A stretch of DNA of 64,000 nt from Microvelia longipes (GCA_018340805.1 JACMZG010001908.1:37678558-37742557); one strand, 5' to 3'; shown: positions 1 through 26,587, counted from the first letter of the stretch. Numbers and translations: made by a program. Notes: generated by a model from the sequence alone, not told the origin.

Positions 1-416
1 GAACTAAAAAAAGATTTATCCAGAATAGTGGTTCCCATCCTTGTGAAAATCAACCTGTGTAGATATGGGGGGAGTTGCAAAGGGTTTCGATGGGGCCCCA
101 AATAATTCTGGGTTAAAAATAATAAAATTAATATAAGATTTTAAAAATATATTAAATAACATTTTAATTTACTTATTTTTATAAATGGATAAGATTAAGT
201 CAATTCATCAATTTAAGTCATCAGTCCTTGTAATAGTTACCCTTAGGTTACAGTTAATTTTTAAGTGACAAACAAAATTTCACTCAATCAATCTCAAAAT
301 ATTAATTATTAAGGTGCCTTGAAAGGGTTGCACAAGAAGTTATAATACCGAGAAGTAATTCAAATTGTTTGGGTTATGCATGCATTTTGAGTTACGTAAT
401 TAATTGCAAGTTTTAC

Positions 417-3400
417 TAAAGAATGATCTGTGATGTCACCTTGAGCAGTGTGAAAATAAACAGTAAGATGATCTAGGTGTCCAGAGAGGGATACGAGAGG
501 CCCAGGTATAGACACTACATCGCTCTGAGTACCATCTATGCTGAATATTCTGAGTAGAAGTCTATCTGTAACCACTGCTATCCAATTCTTCCCAGCTGTC
601 ACTCCTAAACCATCTTCTGTCCCTAAACTAGCCTCCCATTCCTTTTGACCATCCCATGATTTCAAAAGGATACAGCAAAGCTTGCTATAAACCAGACAAG
701 AAGTTTATTAGGTTAAAGAAAAATAGATTCCACAAAAATTGTAAAATACAATAAAAAAACCTTACAGATCCACCATCTGTGCCTAAATGCAAAAAAATGT
801 GATCTCTCTATTCTTTACCACAGTTTAGTAGTTGCTATAACTTATGAAATTAGGGAATTCTTGAAATTAGAGAATTATAATTAATCAATTGGTGTAATTG
901 TTCAATAGTTGAATAATAATATGTAGTATATATAGTTGGTTAGAGCATGCTTGCGTTTAGGATCCAAGCTTGAGGATTGCATTTTAATTGCACTTTTTAA
1001 TTCTATATGTATATATATACACATATATATAAACACACATACATACATACTTGTGTGTATGTAGGCGACAAAAGTAAATCTTGCTTGTCCATCAATCCTG
1101 CAGCAGATTAATGGGTAGATGGATTGTGGATACTCTTAACATAAAATTTGTTCCTGTTAATAATTTGTGATGGGAAAGCATTGCTACCAACTAGGCAAAA
1201 GTAATTGTCCAGGTTGAAGTTACGGATATTAAAGAAAATTTAAGATTAATAAATTTGAAAATAAATTTACTAGTCGAAACAAAATACATTAGTGTGACAG
1301 AATATTAAATACCTGGGCATATCAGGCAATCGAGGAGACAAAAGAACTAAAACCTGCTGAGTCAGAGCTGCTAAACTGTAAGAACTATTATTATTCATCC
1401 TAAATCCATGATGTAACGTTGTATCGTGGAACTCAATGTCTAATTCCTCTGAGTCATCATCTCTTGTAAATCCTCTGACTATTCCAATATTGTTCCACAA
1501 CTAACAAACACATTATTTTATTATTAAACGATTGGCAACAATTTTTATTTTTTTACATTTTAAAGAGTACTTAAGAGTCAATTATCACTAAACAAACAAC
1601 CAGTTTTTATTTTATGTAAGCTTATTTTCTTGTTTTAATTAATTGTGCTTACCTAGAAATCTTTATAGACAGTGGGCTCATTAACATTATTTATCAAGCA
1701 AGGGACAGAGCAATCGGAGCAATTTAAAGAATTTGAAAAAGCATAGCCTTAAGAAAAAAGAAAGCATTTTAGGGGTATAATTGCCTCCAATTAATAATTA
1801 AAGCTATATGAGAAACCCCTTATTATAATAATGAGTTTGCTCATTATAATAATAATAATAATAATTCTTATTCCCTCCATTACAATGTCTCTGCACTGTC
1901 TAGTGACGTCAGAAAATCTAATTGACTGACTAAAACTAAACTAAATTAAACAAAATCATATCTTTGATAAAATATATTCGTTAACAGAATAAATGGCTTA
2001 TCCTAGAAGAGGATTTTTAAGTACTGCTTTAAAGTGTTGATATGGTTAAGTAATGGATTCTGGAAGGTGGTTATAACATTTACAAGACATGTAGAGTGGT
2101 GAACAGTTAATCAGCGTGAGACGCTGGGCAGGGTAGTACAGTTTGTTGTTTTAGGTGTGGTTCTTGTCCAGTAAGGTATTGAAGTTCTGTTAGACGTAGG
2201 TAAGTAGGTTGTATATGTAGAGGGAAGGTAGCTACTACCCAAAGTACGGGAAAATTCTAGATGATTCTTATTAAAATAGGAGCAATGTAACAAGAAAGAA
2301 TTATAAGCACTTGTTCACCATACTATGTTACAATACCTATAGATTTAAATAAGATCAAAAGGAAAGTTGGTGTACTGATTAATATTAGAATTGATGATGA
2401 TGTATAAAGATCCAGTACACAAGAAACATAACTAACAGGGGTCATTGGGGAACTAATGGACAAACTTGGTAAAATTGTCAGCAAATTTTAGCACTTTTAA
2501 CAAACTTGAAAGCATCTCAGTTTAATTGTTTGAGAAAAAAATAGCCTTATTATTCCTATATTTAAGCTAATACTGCTCAAGCTGAAGCATTATATTCTAA
2601 GTTTGATTTAATAACATGCTTAGTTTTAATGATTAAAAACAGAACAGTCTTTGTCTCTCCACACATTATTATATTTATAGAACAGAGCCGGCTTTCAACT
2701 GTTAACGGTCATCATCAGTTAACGGTGTCTTTAAATACACTGGTTGATTACTAGCCTCACTTTCACTGGCACTGATGATGACTGTTAACGGTTGAAAGCC
2801 GGATCTGTTATATAAATATAATAATGTGTGGAGAGACAAAAACTGTTCTGTTTTTATTCATTATTACAGCACTCCACGGCTCAATTCAACATATGCTTAG
2901 TTTTTGTAATAATATAATTAATTAATTGCTTTAATTTTATTAGATTTTTCAAATGGATAATATTTTAGCTTGAACCTTTAGACTAAAAATTTAGACAAAA
3001 AAAAGAAAGGGGTACCAAAAACCGTTCTTGAAGATGAGAAGGCGTCGAGGATGGCTGAAAAGGTTCTTGAAACTCAGCAAATGGTATCTTGGGCTCATAT
3101 TTAGTCAATCTTTCACTAATTAAACTTTCCTTGTCATCTTTATCATCTAAACACAAAAATAAAATAAATTTAAACACATTGTAAACATGGTCATTAAGAA
3201 AAACCATTATTATTTCTTTCTTAATATGACATTCAATGATAAACATTACCATGTTGATCATGGTAAAACTACATGATTAGTTTTAGTTTAAAATTGATTG
3301 TACTTGGCATGTTGTATCCTCATAACAGGCTTGCAATAAATAAAATATTATTATTACCTTTCCTGATTGGACTGCTTGTAAATCTTTCTGGTCCAAAACC

Positions 3401-3690
3401 AGATTCAGCTTTGATTTTTTCTAAAGAAATTACATTTTCCGAATCTTCATCTTCATCGTCCTCAAAGTCAGGAACTCCAAGAGGTATATCACCCAAATCT
3501 TCAACTTCCGTTGTCACCTTAATAAAATAAAGAACATTTTATTCAAGTGAAACCTTATCTATAGACAGCAAATAAACCGTGCCTACAACTTAAAAGCATG
3601 ATTTCTGAGAAAATTTTCCAAACTTGTTATAATTCATTTAGAACTAAGTGATAAATTATAATACACACACACACACACAATATATATATA

Positions 3691-3768
<78 letters not shown>

Positions 3769-6700
3769 GTGTGTTAGGAATCTAGAGGCTATGTGAAATT
3801 GATTAGCTCATAAGCATGTGTTTTAAATAAAAATGTTGCTAAAATCTAAAAAATACAGGTGAGTGAAATATCAGTTAAGTATTCACTTCAAATATGTCTC
3901 CCAATACATCAGCAGAATTAAAGTAGTACATAAAATTAATCTTAATACGATAAATTAAATGTGTCCTAAAAATAGGTGCCCTAACTTTCTGATCTAGTTG
4001 GAACATCTACATCTGTTTAATCAGTAGAGTTGAAATGAATACAGGAGTACACAAAAAGCAATGACTAACCTCAGTATTACTAGATGGACTTTGTAGCAGT
4101 AATTCTCCTATTTGTCCACTCAGATTACTATAAATAACACCTGTTGACTGAGGATGCCATGATATAGCAGTTATAGACTGAACTCCACTACTTCCTGTTT
4201 CAGTTGTTTGACAAGTCAATTTCTCAGTGGCAACGTTAAAAATGAAGATATGTCCTTCTGTTGTACCACCAGCTATGTACTTCCCACTTTTAGAGAATCT
4301 AACTACACTGAAAGTCTGAAATATTTCACAGAAAATATTATTATTTGGTAAATATAGTTTTTTTTTAATTATCATTTTATTTAAGTAAAACTCATTTTAA
4401 TAAAATAAAACTTATTTTCTTTTCTCTAAACAGTACAATAAGGAAGTAAAAACACACAACTAATATTATATACAGAATCATAATAGATATGCAATTAATA
4501 AAACTAAAAAAATTACTAAAGTATAGCACATGGTTATAATCATTTGACAGCGTGAGAAAATAATGTGAGGGAGCCCATGAGGTAGTCCTGGATGTTAAAC
4601 CTCACCCAAAATTTCTTATCAGACAACCTCATTGGTTCCTTAAAAATATTTTCCCACGCTGTCAACTGATTATAACCCAGTGCTATACTATAGAGCTTTT
4701 TAATTGCTTAACATTTATAGACAGTTTTGAAAAGACTATTACATTAATTTAAGACATACTTACATAATATATTGTGCGAGAGACACTAGGCAATGTAACA
4801 AGCAAAATGCAATGCTACATCTGGGAACTGTTCCATCATTCGACATTCGTCATCATTGATGGCTCGACATATGTCATGTCCCACTCTGTTCGTTACGTCT
4901 AACTCATCAGGGCGCCGACAGAGCCTGAACTCACTCTGACCTTCAATTAATTCCGAAGAATATAATGTGACCTGATGAGTTAGACGTAACGAAACAGAGT
5001 GGGACATGACATTATGTCGAGCCATCAATGATGACGAATGTCGAATGATGGAACAGTTCCCAGATGTAGCATTGCATTTTGCTTGTTACATTTCCTAGGT
5101 GTCTCTCGCACAATTATATTGTGTCAACTATTCATGTTTTGCAAAACTCGGTAGTATCAAATGATACATACTTACATGTTCATTAGTGCTCAGAGAGAGA
5201 GTTTTAGTAAGAGCCCATGATTCTCTGGCATAAATATTAATTTTATTCTTATTAGGAAGAGCCAGGAAATGTCCATGGATAGGTTGGAAGTGCAAACGAC
5301 ACAATGAAGTAGATCTTTCAAATGAATTACATTTCTCTACAACTGAATCCCACTGATGAACCACCTCACAAGTGACAATGTTCCATATTTTGACACTTCC
5401 ATCACAACTAGATGAAGCCTGCAAAATAACATAAAATAACAAGGTAAAAAAAGTAACATATTTAATATATTTAAAATTACATCAACAAAATCAATCGCAC
5501 CAACTTCATTGAACTATAAATCTCTTGTGTTATATTTTTCTTAACCCTCCAAGAGTAAGGTGTAGGTCTACATGCATTAGACTTATTACAGTTTCATTGT
5601 TCTGGGGTCATCAGATTGCCCAGAATTGACAGAAAATTTACATTTTGGGGTCCAAAAAATTAGTTTTAGGTTAGTTCAGTTTAGTCAGCTGGTTGTATCT
5701 TAAGCTTTACATTATTCATACAAATAAAATCTTGCATAAATAGAAAAGCAAACAATCACTATAAAAGTACATGTTAACAATGCAGTGTAATAAATACAAA
5801 CCAAGAATGATAATCGTGGGTCAAGGGATATGCTAAGAATTGGAGCCATATGACCAGATAATGTTTTGCTATCCATTGTGTCCATATCGACTACATGTAT
5901 ATCCATATTGCTGAAACAGAAATATTTCCATCCAGTTCTATAACTAATAACTATATTTAATTTAGTACATAAAATAATTTTGGCAACAGACTTAAAATTT
6001 TGTCTTTTTCAACTTCTACTCATAAAGTAATATAATTTGCCTGTCCATAACAAACAAGTGACTATGAGATAATAAGCTCTGGGTCAAATGAATAAAAAAA
6101 TTAATGGAGCTTGTGTAAATGAATGTAAATGGTGAGACAACAAACAAACACTGAGATTGATCTACTTCAAAGTTTGTATTACATGTGTACAAAATTTACA
6201 AATCAGAGTTTATGCTTTTGTTTACTCACCAAAATATTCATTTGCTCATGCCCTTTTCTTTAAGTGAATGATTAAATTTTAAATAAACCTAAAGTGCAGA
6301 AAAAAAAACCAATGAAAATAAAATCTTTTATGAAAATCACAGCTTTTCTTCTAAGCATTAATAACTTAATTTTTATTTGTTTAATTAAGAAAATTAATTC
6401 TCCAATCAATATACATTAAAAACAAAGCATATAAAATAAGAGCTATTAATTATTACCATGATCCGGCAGCAAGTTTCTTTTCACATGGTGATATATCTAT
6501 TTGTGTGACAGGTGCAGTAAAACGTGTAATAATGCCATCTACCTCTAGATCTGGGAATGTATATGCCTGAACTATGTTCTTGTCAGTGGCAACATATAAA
6601 GTCTTTCCCTAAAAGAAATCAAAGAAAATATAATACATAAGTGGAAGGTTTTGTTATCAATAACAGTCAAAGAAGCACAGTAACCTCTAAGGGTGACTCA

Positions 6701-8591
6701 AATATGGTAAACAATAACACTTTTTTACACTCTTCTGTTTTAATTACTAATCTCTAAACCCCTCCTGTTTTTATTACTGGTTTTAAAATTGAGGATCTCA
6801 AAATTTTATAAATACATTAGTCATCTAAAGAACAATATTAGGTACAAGCAATACAAAATTACGAAAGTACTATGCATACCTTTTGACAAACAGCCCATGC
6901 CTTTTCTCCAATACACAAATCTTTTTGATCAGTATCATTAACATTTTCCCAAACTCTGACATCTCCTTCACTGCCACAACTAATGAAACTTCTACAAAAA
7001 AGACAAGAATATAAAAACAAAAAAATCTTATCCCCAATTCAAAGCTGCTGTTAGGTTGTAATAAATTCTATCTTCAAAACCAAGTTCTTGCTACATCATC
7101 ATTAAAATGCATCCTTAGTTATATATTTAAATAGTTAAATTATTTAACATAAAATAATAATTATTTATTAATAATTTGATAGAAGAGTTATTATTAATAA
7201 TAACTCTTAATAATAATTACTAATAATTATTCTTATTAACTAATAATAACTAAAAATAATAATTAATAATAAGTAATATAAAAGAGAGGCAGGATTTGTG
7301 GTACAGTAATTTGGATCAGAATTTGCTCTGGACCATGAGAAAGGTGGGAGTAGGAACACTGTCTCTACCGCCAAACCCCTCATTTTTACACCACTTTAGT
7401 TACTACCCTCACATATTTTTTCTTTTGAGAAAAAAGATACATTATTTGATATATAATTAACAAACTTCACAATCAAAGCACTTTTTCCAGTTCCTATAAC
7501 CAGATTTTGTGAATATTTTACTCAGTTTCTATAATTGATTTTAAGAGCAAAGCAATTGGTTTTTCTATAACTTTCACCCCTTACCCAAAATTGGACCCAG
7601 GTCTCAATTTTGGCAAATAGAAAAAACACAATGGACACGCAAATTAAATTTAAAATACCCCTGCTTGATGTTTTTTTTTTCTTTAGATTTTTACATGTCA
7701 TGGTTATAATCAGTTGACTGCGTAGGAAAATATTGTTGAGTATGAGGTTTGATTGATATGAATTTAAGGGTTTGGTTTAATATCTAGGACTCACTTCATT
7801 GGCTCCCTCACATAGAGTAAGTTCACACACACTTCTAAATCCATGAATCGTATTAAGTACGATATCTAAATAGGGTAATATCTGCATGAACCATGCGGAG
7901 GGAATCCAATCCAATATATTTAATTAAATATATTTTTTGTTTAAACTTCCTTATAAACAAAAGTAAACCTTCACCATAAAAGACACAATGTTTTGGCGGG
8001 ATCAGTTATCACATAATCTCACTTGATCGACTAAATAAATATTGAGTAATGGAGTTAACTCATAAAGCCATACAAAACACCAAAATCTCTCCACAAAATG
8101 TTTATTCTTTACATAAACAGAGCCGTTTATATAGCATCTCACCGGCACTGATGATGATCGAGCGATCGAAAGCCGGCTCTGTTTATGTAAAGAATAAACA
8201 TTTTGTGGAGAGATTTAAATAAATATGGTGCAAGAACCATATTGTATTAAATGCATATAGAATACGATCTCCTGTTAAAACGAGTGTGTTTCCGCCACTG
8301 CAAACTGATTATAACCGTGTGTTATACTATAGTGGCGCTGACTGGCAGCGTAGAAGTTAAACTCCTATTGATTAAGAGCTGGTTCATCGCACTCATAGGG
8401 AATGGGATGCCAGTCGAAACACTGACTCTACCGCCGACCCCTCATATTTACATCACATTAGTTTCTACTCGTACAGTTCTTTGCTATTAATTAAAAATTG
8501 AGAAAAGTTAAAACAACTCTACTTACGTCGAGTTACTACTGTAGCAGAGATCTGTGTGGCCATCGCAGTGACCATAACGTAAAGGCAACAT
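417..8591 (-). CDS. WDHD1: WDHD1/And-1 (Ctf4 homologue), N-terminal half, 10 exons
   Basis: Replisome adaptor that links the CMG helicase to DNA polymerase alpha; nuclear. Exons joined in phase (minus strand): 8591-8527, 6991-6880, 6608-6457, 5910-5802, 5418-5176, 4315-4070, 3517-3358, 3146-3016, 1500-1313, 684-417; about 558 codons in the window. Start ATG at 8591 gives MLPLRYGHCDGHTDLCY, matching the animal N-terminus (RYGHTEGHTEVCF). WD40 signatures follow: CGSEGDVRVWE, SSCDGSVKIWN, RFSKSGKYIAGG. Then an acidic linker (DFEDDEDEDSEN) and the SepB-domain entry QEPFQPSSTP...WNNIGIVRGF. The last exon (SWDGQKEW ... AVVTDRLLLRIF) also fits WDHD1. The rest of SepB and the HMG box lie beyond the left edge. 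The donor of the last exon (GTAAAA at 416-411) is a best guess; the open frame runs on to 360. Introns hold several MITEs and foldbacks. Head-to-head with SMARCAD1. Confidence 0.93.
2627..2866. mobile_element. Penelope-type foldback fragment with two hammerhead-like cores
   Basis: Arms of about 100 bases pair across the element (outer ends pair CTGTTCTG-like blocks on both sides). Each arm contains CTGATGA ... GAAAGCCGG, one on each strand (plus: 2772-2805; minus: 2718-2685). Hammerhead motifs in terminal repeats are known for Penelope-like elements. No reverse transcriptase remains. Lies in a WDHD1 intron. Confidence 0.5.
3661..3768. repeat. Compound (AC)n(AT)n(GT)n microsatellite
   Basis: CA repeats, then TA repeats, then GT repeats: the order makes it self-complementary end to end. 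In a WDHD1 intron. Confidence 0.95.
4520..4690. mobile_element. MITE, about 170 bp
   Basis: Imperfect terminal inverted repeats of about 40 bp: left TATAGCACATGGTTATAATC, right its complement ending GTGCTATAC. Related termini occur near 7697, 8305 and at the ends of the 51815-52729 element, so this is one family. Confidence 0.6.
4762..5122. repeat. Long foldback, arms of about 145 bp
   Basis: Near-perfect inverted repeat: the left arm (from TTGTGCGAGAGACACTAGG) is matched by the right arm ending CTAGGTGTCTCTCGCACAA, spacer about 60 bases. It lies in a WDHD1 intron and would form a strong hairpin in the pre-mRNA. The sense-looking open frame over it (4786-5028, minus) is not a gene. Confidence 0.8.
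7694..8333. mobile_element. Decayed MITE with nested Penelope fragment
   Basis: The left terminus GGTTATAATCAGTTGAC (7702-7718) and the right terminus CTGATTATAACC (8309-8320) belong to the same family as 4520-4690. Inside, 8085-8216 is a separate foldback whose ends read CTCTCCACAAAATG and CATTTTGTGGAGAG. WDHD1 intron 1. Confidence 0.45.
8144..8183 (+). ncRNA. Hammerhead-like ribozyme core
   Basis: CTGATGA (8148-8154), one extra T, stem II GATC/GATC with loop GAGC (8156-8167), GAAA (8168-8171), self-complementary stem III AGCCGGCT, then C as cleavage position (8179). Stem I is weak: A-U, C-G and two G-U pairs. Lies in a Penelope-type foldback. Likely descended from an active motif; activity doubtful. 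Confidence 0.4.
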
Positions 8592-9184
8592 CTCATTACT
8601 TAATTAATACTTATTTAATTTCAACTATTAGCAAATAATAATAAAAAATAACCATAAATTAAAACAAACTTAATTAATTACTTAAAAAATAATTAAGCCA
8701 AAAATAAGCCCTCTTCACTCTTGTTTTGATATTCTTCCCGCCATTCATTGTTACCATTAAAAAAAAACCGGCAAATGTTGATAAGTGCAACATTAATCTA
8801 AAACAAGACACAAGAAATACTTGACGACTAAATAAACGAAGTTTATGTTTTATATCTCTTTTTAAGGGTTGATTTTTAACCTTTATTTTTATTTAATACC
8901 AATTTTACTTGAGTTAAATCGATTTTCATCGTTTGTTTCATAAGTTTCATAAACTTGTAGATTCTACTATTTTTCTGTTTACAACACTGGTTCGATGTCC
9001 CGTTTTAATTTTCCTTCTCGCTCTCGCGTTGCTCCGCTGCTGTCAAATATTTACATTTTTTAACTATAGTTTAACAAATTTACTTGATTTGGTTCTCTGT
9101 TAATTTTAATTGAACCTATTTTTATTTAATTTTAATTATAAGGACTGTATCAAATTAGTTTCTATTCGTTTGGGATTTCAAGTT
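8592..9184. promoter_or_regulatory. Divergent WDHD1/SMARCAD1 promoter
   Basis: The 593 bases between the two start codons must hold both promoters. No convincing TATA box sits at a proper distance. There is an E2F-like TTCCCGCC at 8735-8742 and a local pyrimidine/CG-richer patch around 9010-9045. Both genes act at replicating chromatin, so a shared S-phase promoter is plausible, but only the arrangement and the motif are seen. Confidence 0.6.
8735..8742 (-). promoter_or_regulatory. E2F-like site in divergent promoter
   Basis: GGCGGGAA on the minus strand matches the E2F/DP core. A second, longer match (TTTTGGCGGGA, 7991-8001) lies in WDHD1 intron 1. Motifs this short occur by chance; the support is their place next to replication genes. 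Confidence 0.35.
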
Positions 9185-22357
<13,173 letters not shown>

Positions 22358-22890
22358 CTTTAAACAAACAGAAAATCATTTGTACTATAGCTGTTTTTTA
22401 CTCTTTTTTATTTTTGTAAATATTTATAATTTATGTTTGTACTTACTGCCTTTATTTTTATATACATTTTTTGAATAATCACGTGAGTAAAACAGAGTTG
22501 TACTAAAAATTAACATTAAAAATATGTATTTAACAGTCTGTGTAACTTCCAAATTAAATTATTCAAGCTTATGAGGAGGAATAGGTCCAAATTAATAAAA
22601 AAACTAATTTTGCCTAGCTTTCGATATAATTTTATCTTTTTCAAGGCTTAACATAATATATAATAACAAAAAACAATTACATGGTTGCTAACAAATAGAT
22701 GTTTGGACAACAACTAGAGTAACAAGACAAATAATTCTGTTAAAAACAAAAAAGGTAACAATGTTTTTTTTAAAGATTATTGATATAATGCTCATATTTA
22801 TTTTATATTGTGTTATTTGATTTTATAATTGTTTGTTGTTATTATTGTAAATTTTGTATCATGGTCTATGACCGTTGACAATAAATAAAT
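22358..22890 (+). other. SMARCAD1 3' UTR and candidate poly(A) signals
   Basis: Non-coding sequence after the stop. AATAAA hexamers at about 22881-22890 (within GACAATAAATAAATG) are the clearest poly(A) signals. The UTR overlaps the left arm of the inverted repeat that starts near 22553. Confidence 0.45.
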
Positions 22891-23012
22891 GTTGTTGAGT
22901 TACATGTAATTTTTTTTGTTATTATTTATTATGTTAAGCCTTGAAAAAGATATTTTTTTTATATTAATTTAGACCTGTTCCTCTTCAAAAGCTTGAATAA
23001 TTTAAAATAAAG
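22553..23012. repeat. Inverted repeat after SMARCAD1
   Basis: TTAAATTATTCAAGCTTATG at the left is matched by CAAAAGCTTGAATAATTTAA at the right, and AAGGCTTAACATAATA by TATTATGTTAAGCCTT inside. Arms about 100 bp, spacer about 260 bp. It spans the likely poly(A) site of SMARCAD1, so the mRNA end may carry only the left arm. Confidence 0.65.
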
Positions 23013-26000
23013 GTCCCTATAAAGTTTTTTGTTCCAAATTAAACTTAGTTTGATTCTTATAGGTGCCTCATGTATGTGTAAATCTTAATATGAATCATCC
23101 TTTCTAAAAATAAAAAAGATAATTTTAAAATGAACCCTAGGTTTTATGGCTTGTTACTTAAGAAATAATTTTAAATTTAATCAGACGTATCAATTTGAAT
23201 AACTTATTGCACAAGACATAAAAATGCTTAAATTTTGATTTGTGCATTAATTTCTCAATAATAAAACACGATACTTCAATGTTTCCTTATTTTAGGAAAT
23301 CTTGTTTTCTTATTTACTAACAACCTCATTTGAGAATTTCCTTTTCCATACATTTATGGGTTAAACTTATCTATTATGCGGAATAGATGGATTGCAGATA
23401 TGCCTGTACAAATATATGAGGTACCTAAACGTGTTGGAAACAGTTTTAAATGGCTTAATTTATAAGTGTAAATATGGTAGTCGTAATTTCTGCAATCTTA
23501 TTCTTCTGCAAAAGCCACCAGAATGTTAAATTACTTTGTATTTGACTAAATTATGTTCTTTGTATTTGATTTTTTAAGAATTTTAACTGTGTAAAAATGA
23601 ATTTTTAATTTATTTAAATTTTTAATTTTGTCAACCTTTATATTTTATATTTTAAGAGCAAATGTGTTATAATCATACGAAGTTGTTATACAATTTTATC
23701 TTGGTCCTACAATAAAAAGTTGAGTTGTAGGGCAAAAATACTTAAAGTTCCTTATTTTATTAATAAAGCAAAATTACCTTACTTTGTTAAACTAAGAAAT
23801 TAAATGTTCTTTGCTCTTTTCTTTTTTTATTAAATTGAATATTTAGGCTTAATTGTATTTTGCTTCAATAATTTATCTCTTTTATTTTTATTTATTTTTT
23901 ACGTAAACATTTTATGATCTAATAAGAGAAGGATAAATGTCACTATTGATAATAAAAAAATGTAAGCAGAGCCATTAGGTGGACTAATATCTGAGTAAAT
24001 TTTGCTTAAAACCTCTTATGAATCCTGGGTATATCTTAACATAGAAAGAAATTTACAAAGTTAAGGCTAATTTGTGTGTGTTCTCCCCTGCCAAGCCATC
24101 TAATTTTCATGTAATAAGTAGATGTAATATGCAAAGAGTGTAATGAATACAAGTGTTATTATTAATATTCCTCCACTTATAGTGAAAAATAAAAATTTTG
24201 TTCACTTAATTCTTATTGAAGCAAGAAAAGTCAATTCCATAAATCCACAGTAATTCTGATAGTCAAAACTTTCACTATCTTTTAACCTCTACTACTACCT
24301 ATACTTTAATTCTACAAAGTAGAACTAATGCTTAAATGTAAAGTAAAATTGATTTTTCCTTAAATTACTAAAAAATTAAATTTTTTATTAGTTTAATTTT
24401 AACAATTTTTAAAATCTATATCATTTATTTCAAATTAAGTCAATGCCACATTTATCCTTTTTTTCTACTGAAAAAAGAATAAAGGGATTTTTCCATTGCT
24501 CTCCTTTGGAGCATACAGCCATCAATCACACACGACCAATACCATCAATATAAAACAGTGTGATTGTGATAAGAGGTGTGTTTACTAGTGGACAATATAT
24601 ATGGCGTCTACGTAAACTCCTTTTAAAGGACTCTTCAATTGAAGAATTATTATAATTAATTTCTTGTAATATAACTTTATACACATCTTTGTTTAGGGTA
24701 CATACATGTAACTACAATTGTTGAAAAAAAATCAACCCTAACAGATCTTATTAAGACAAAACGTTTTTGTGGTGTTTTTACTCATTTTTCATTGACAGTG
24801 ATTCTAAAATTTATTCTCATTTTTTTATTCAGTGATCTAATTTTCTATATTTTTAATGGATGAGTGTTAATTATTAATATCAATCAGGCCTGTGGCCAGC
24901 CAAAACTTGTATGGGGGGGGGGGGGGGCAATGCCAGAGGGGGCGATATTCCACATCTATAAGGGACTTGAACTAAAAATTAGCTGGGTTGTTGCTAAATT
25001 TGCTAGCTAAATAAGCTTGCAAGCCTGTTAACTCTCTTAACTAATTAGTTAAAGTAAAATTGTTCTTAAATAGCAATGAAATTTATTTGAACTCTGTGTT
25101 AAGATGAATTAAAAAATGACATTTTTTATTTCACTTCTTTTTATATTTTTTTTTCCAAATTATAATTGTACTTTTGCTACTAACGCTACTAACAATTATG
25201 CTTTAAATAATTTATTTTTTATTTGTTTAGTTCCTTTAATTTATAGTGAAATTTTATTAGACCAATAACGGGAAAAGGGGGTCATACTGTAAATGAAATA
25301 CACGCAATACAATTAGTAATGAACTTATCTATTCAATTATTCATTTATATATTATATTTATAGTGTGAATTAATTGTTTATATTTTTAAGTGAATTTGTT
25401 TTTTCTTCTATAATGTAGAAATGACTGATTACAATCTCAATTTTTATCTAATTTGTGTTTAGTAGAAGTATATTTTCACTGATTTTTATTATGAGCATTG
25501 GTACTGACTTTTACATTAACTGAGGTTGTTTTCATAATATATCCTGAAGTACCCTAATGCCCTACTCTTAATTTTTAAACCTGCAGACATGTATTTACCT
25601 TTTGGAGATTGTTTTTTTTTATAATTGGTAATTTTAAGTACTTGCTGTTAGATACACATTCAATTCTATCATTCAGTTTGCAGTACATATTGAAAATTTC
25701 AATTTGCATCTACAGAAGGCTTGTCCTGCTAATTAAGACTAACTTAATTATTTCAAAGCTTGCAGCTTTTCATCTTAGCTATTATCAGTCAAGAGATATT
25801 CTTAACCAACAGCAAGTATTAACGGTGGCTGCAATTGCTTGTTCAGTATGCAGTCAATACAACCTCTTATGTGTTTAATTATTTTAGCCTTCAAGGGCTA
25901 AATATTCCTACTTGCTTCATTATGTTTAAGTTAGAATTCAAGATATTAAAAGATATATTTCTAAGATTCATTTAAAAAGAATTAACTGAATAATAATTCT

Positions 26001-26587
26001 TAAAGAAGTTAGCATAGTCTGTTTTGCATTCCATTAAAAAATAAAAAAAATAAAGCCTTCTTTACCGCATTCAGGACCAATTGCATGTTGTGTCATTCTT
26101 TGGGCTCTTTAATGAGTAAATGAAATTCACTAATGTGTGAATATGTATCTTTGGTTCTAAATTAGATATTCAAATTGTAGCAGCTTTTCTTTCACAATTT
26201 AAACCCTGTTTTGATGTAAAAAGACAAAGTTTAGAGAAGTTAACATACTACTCAATCGCTTGTTTATTTTTGCTTGAAGTGTTTAAGGGCATGTAATAAG
26301 GAATATTAAAATTAAATAAAATCCTCTCTTAAGAGTTTTGATATTTTATATAAAACAAGCGATACTTTTGTTTTAACGGTTTTGCCCCTATTGTCAGTGG
26401 AATAACTTAATCATTCATTATACTACATTAAATGACTCCTATGAACTCTGTTAAAGTAAATTGGACCAGGTCGTAGTGGATTTTTGATAAGTTACTGAGG
26501 GTTTGATGTAGCCATTGAGCAAAATCCTTTTTTAATTAGTCCCTTTGACTTAAAGTAGCTCAAAGGTGTAGCTTTGACTTATAGCTA
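23013..26587. other. Gene-poor interval
   Basis: AT-rich sequence without convincing exons on either strand. It has a 15-base G tract (24915-24929) beside AGGCCTGTGGCCAGCC, perhaps a decayed TIR end, and at about 25780-25865 a stretch (CAACAGCAAGTATTAACGGT, then CAATACAACCTCTT) matching the sequence just after the hammerhead at 49439-49477, so a degraded copy of that element. The Beat signal-peptide exon could lie here unseen. Confidence 0.5.

Noticed and set aside
930..1000. tRNA-like TAGTTGGTTAGAGCATGC
   Set aside because: Looks like a tRNA D-arm, but no convincing B box or acceptor stem follows; at most a very decayed SINE head.
4974..4999. Second hammerhead candidate, CTGATGAG ... TAAC GAAAC
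   Set aside because: Core and a GTTA/TAAC stem II match the consensus, but the surrounding sequence gives no stem I, and the core is fully paired to the other arm of the foldback. Likely coincidence.
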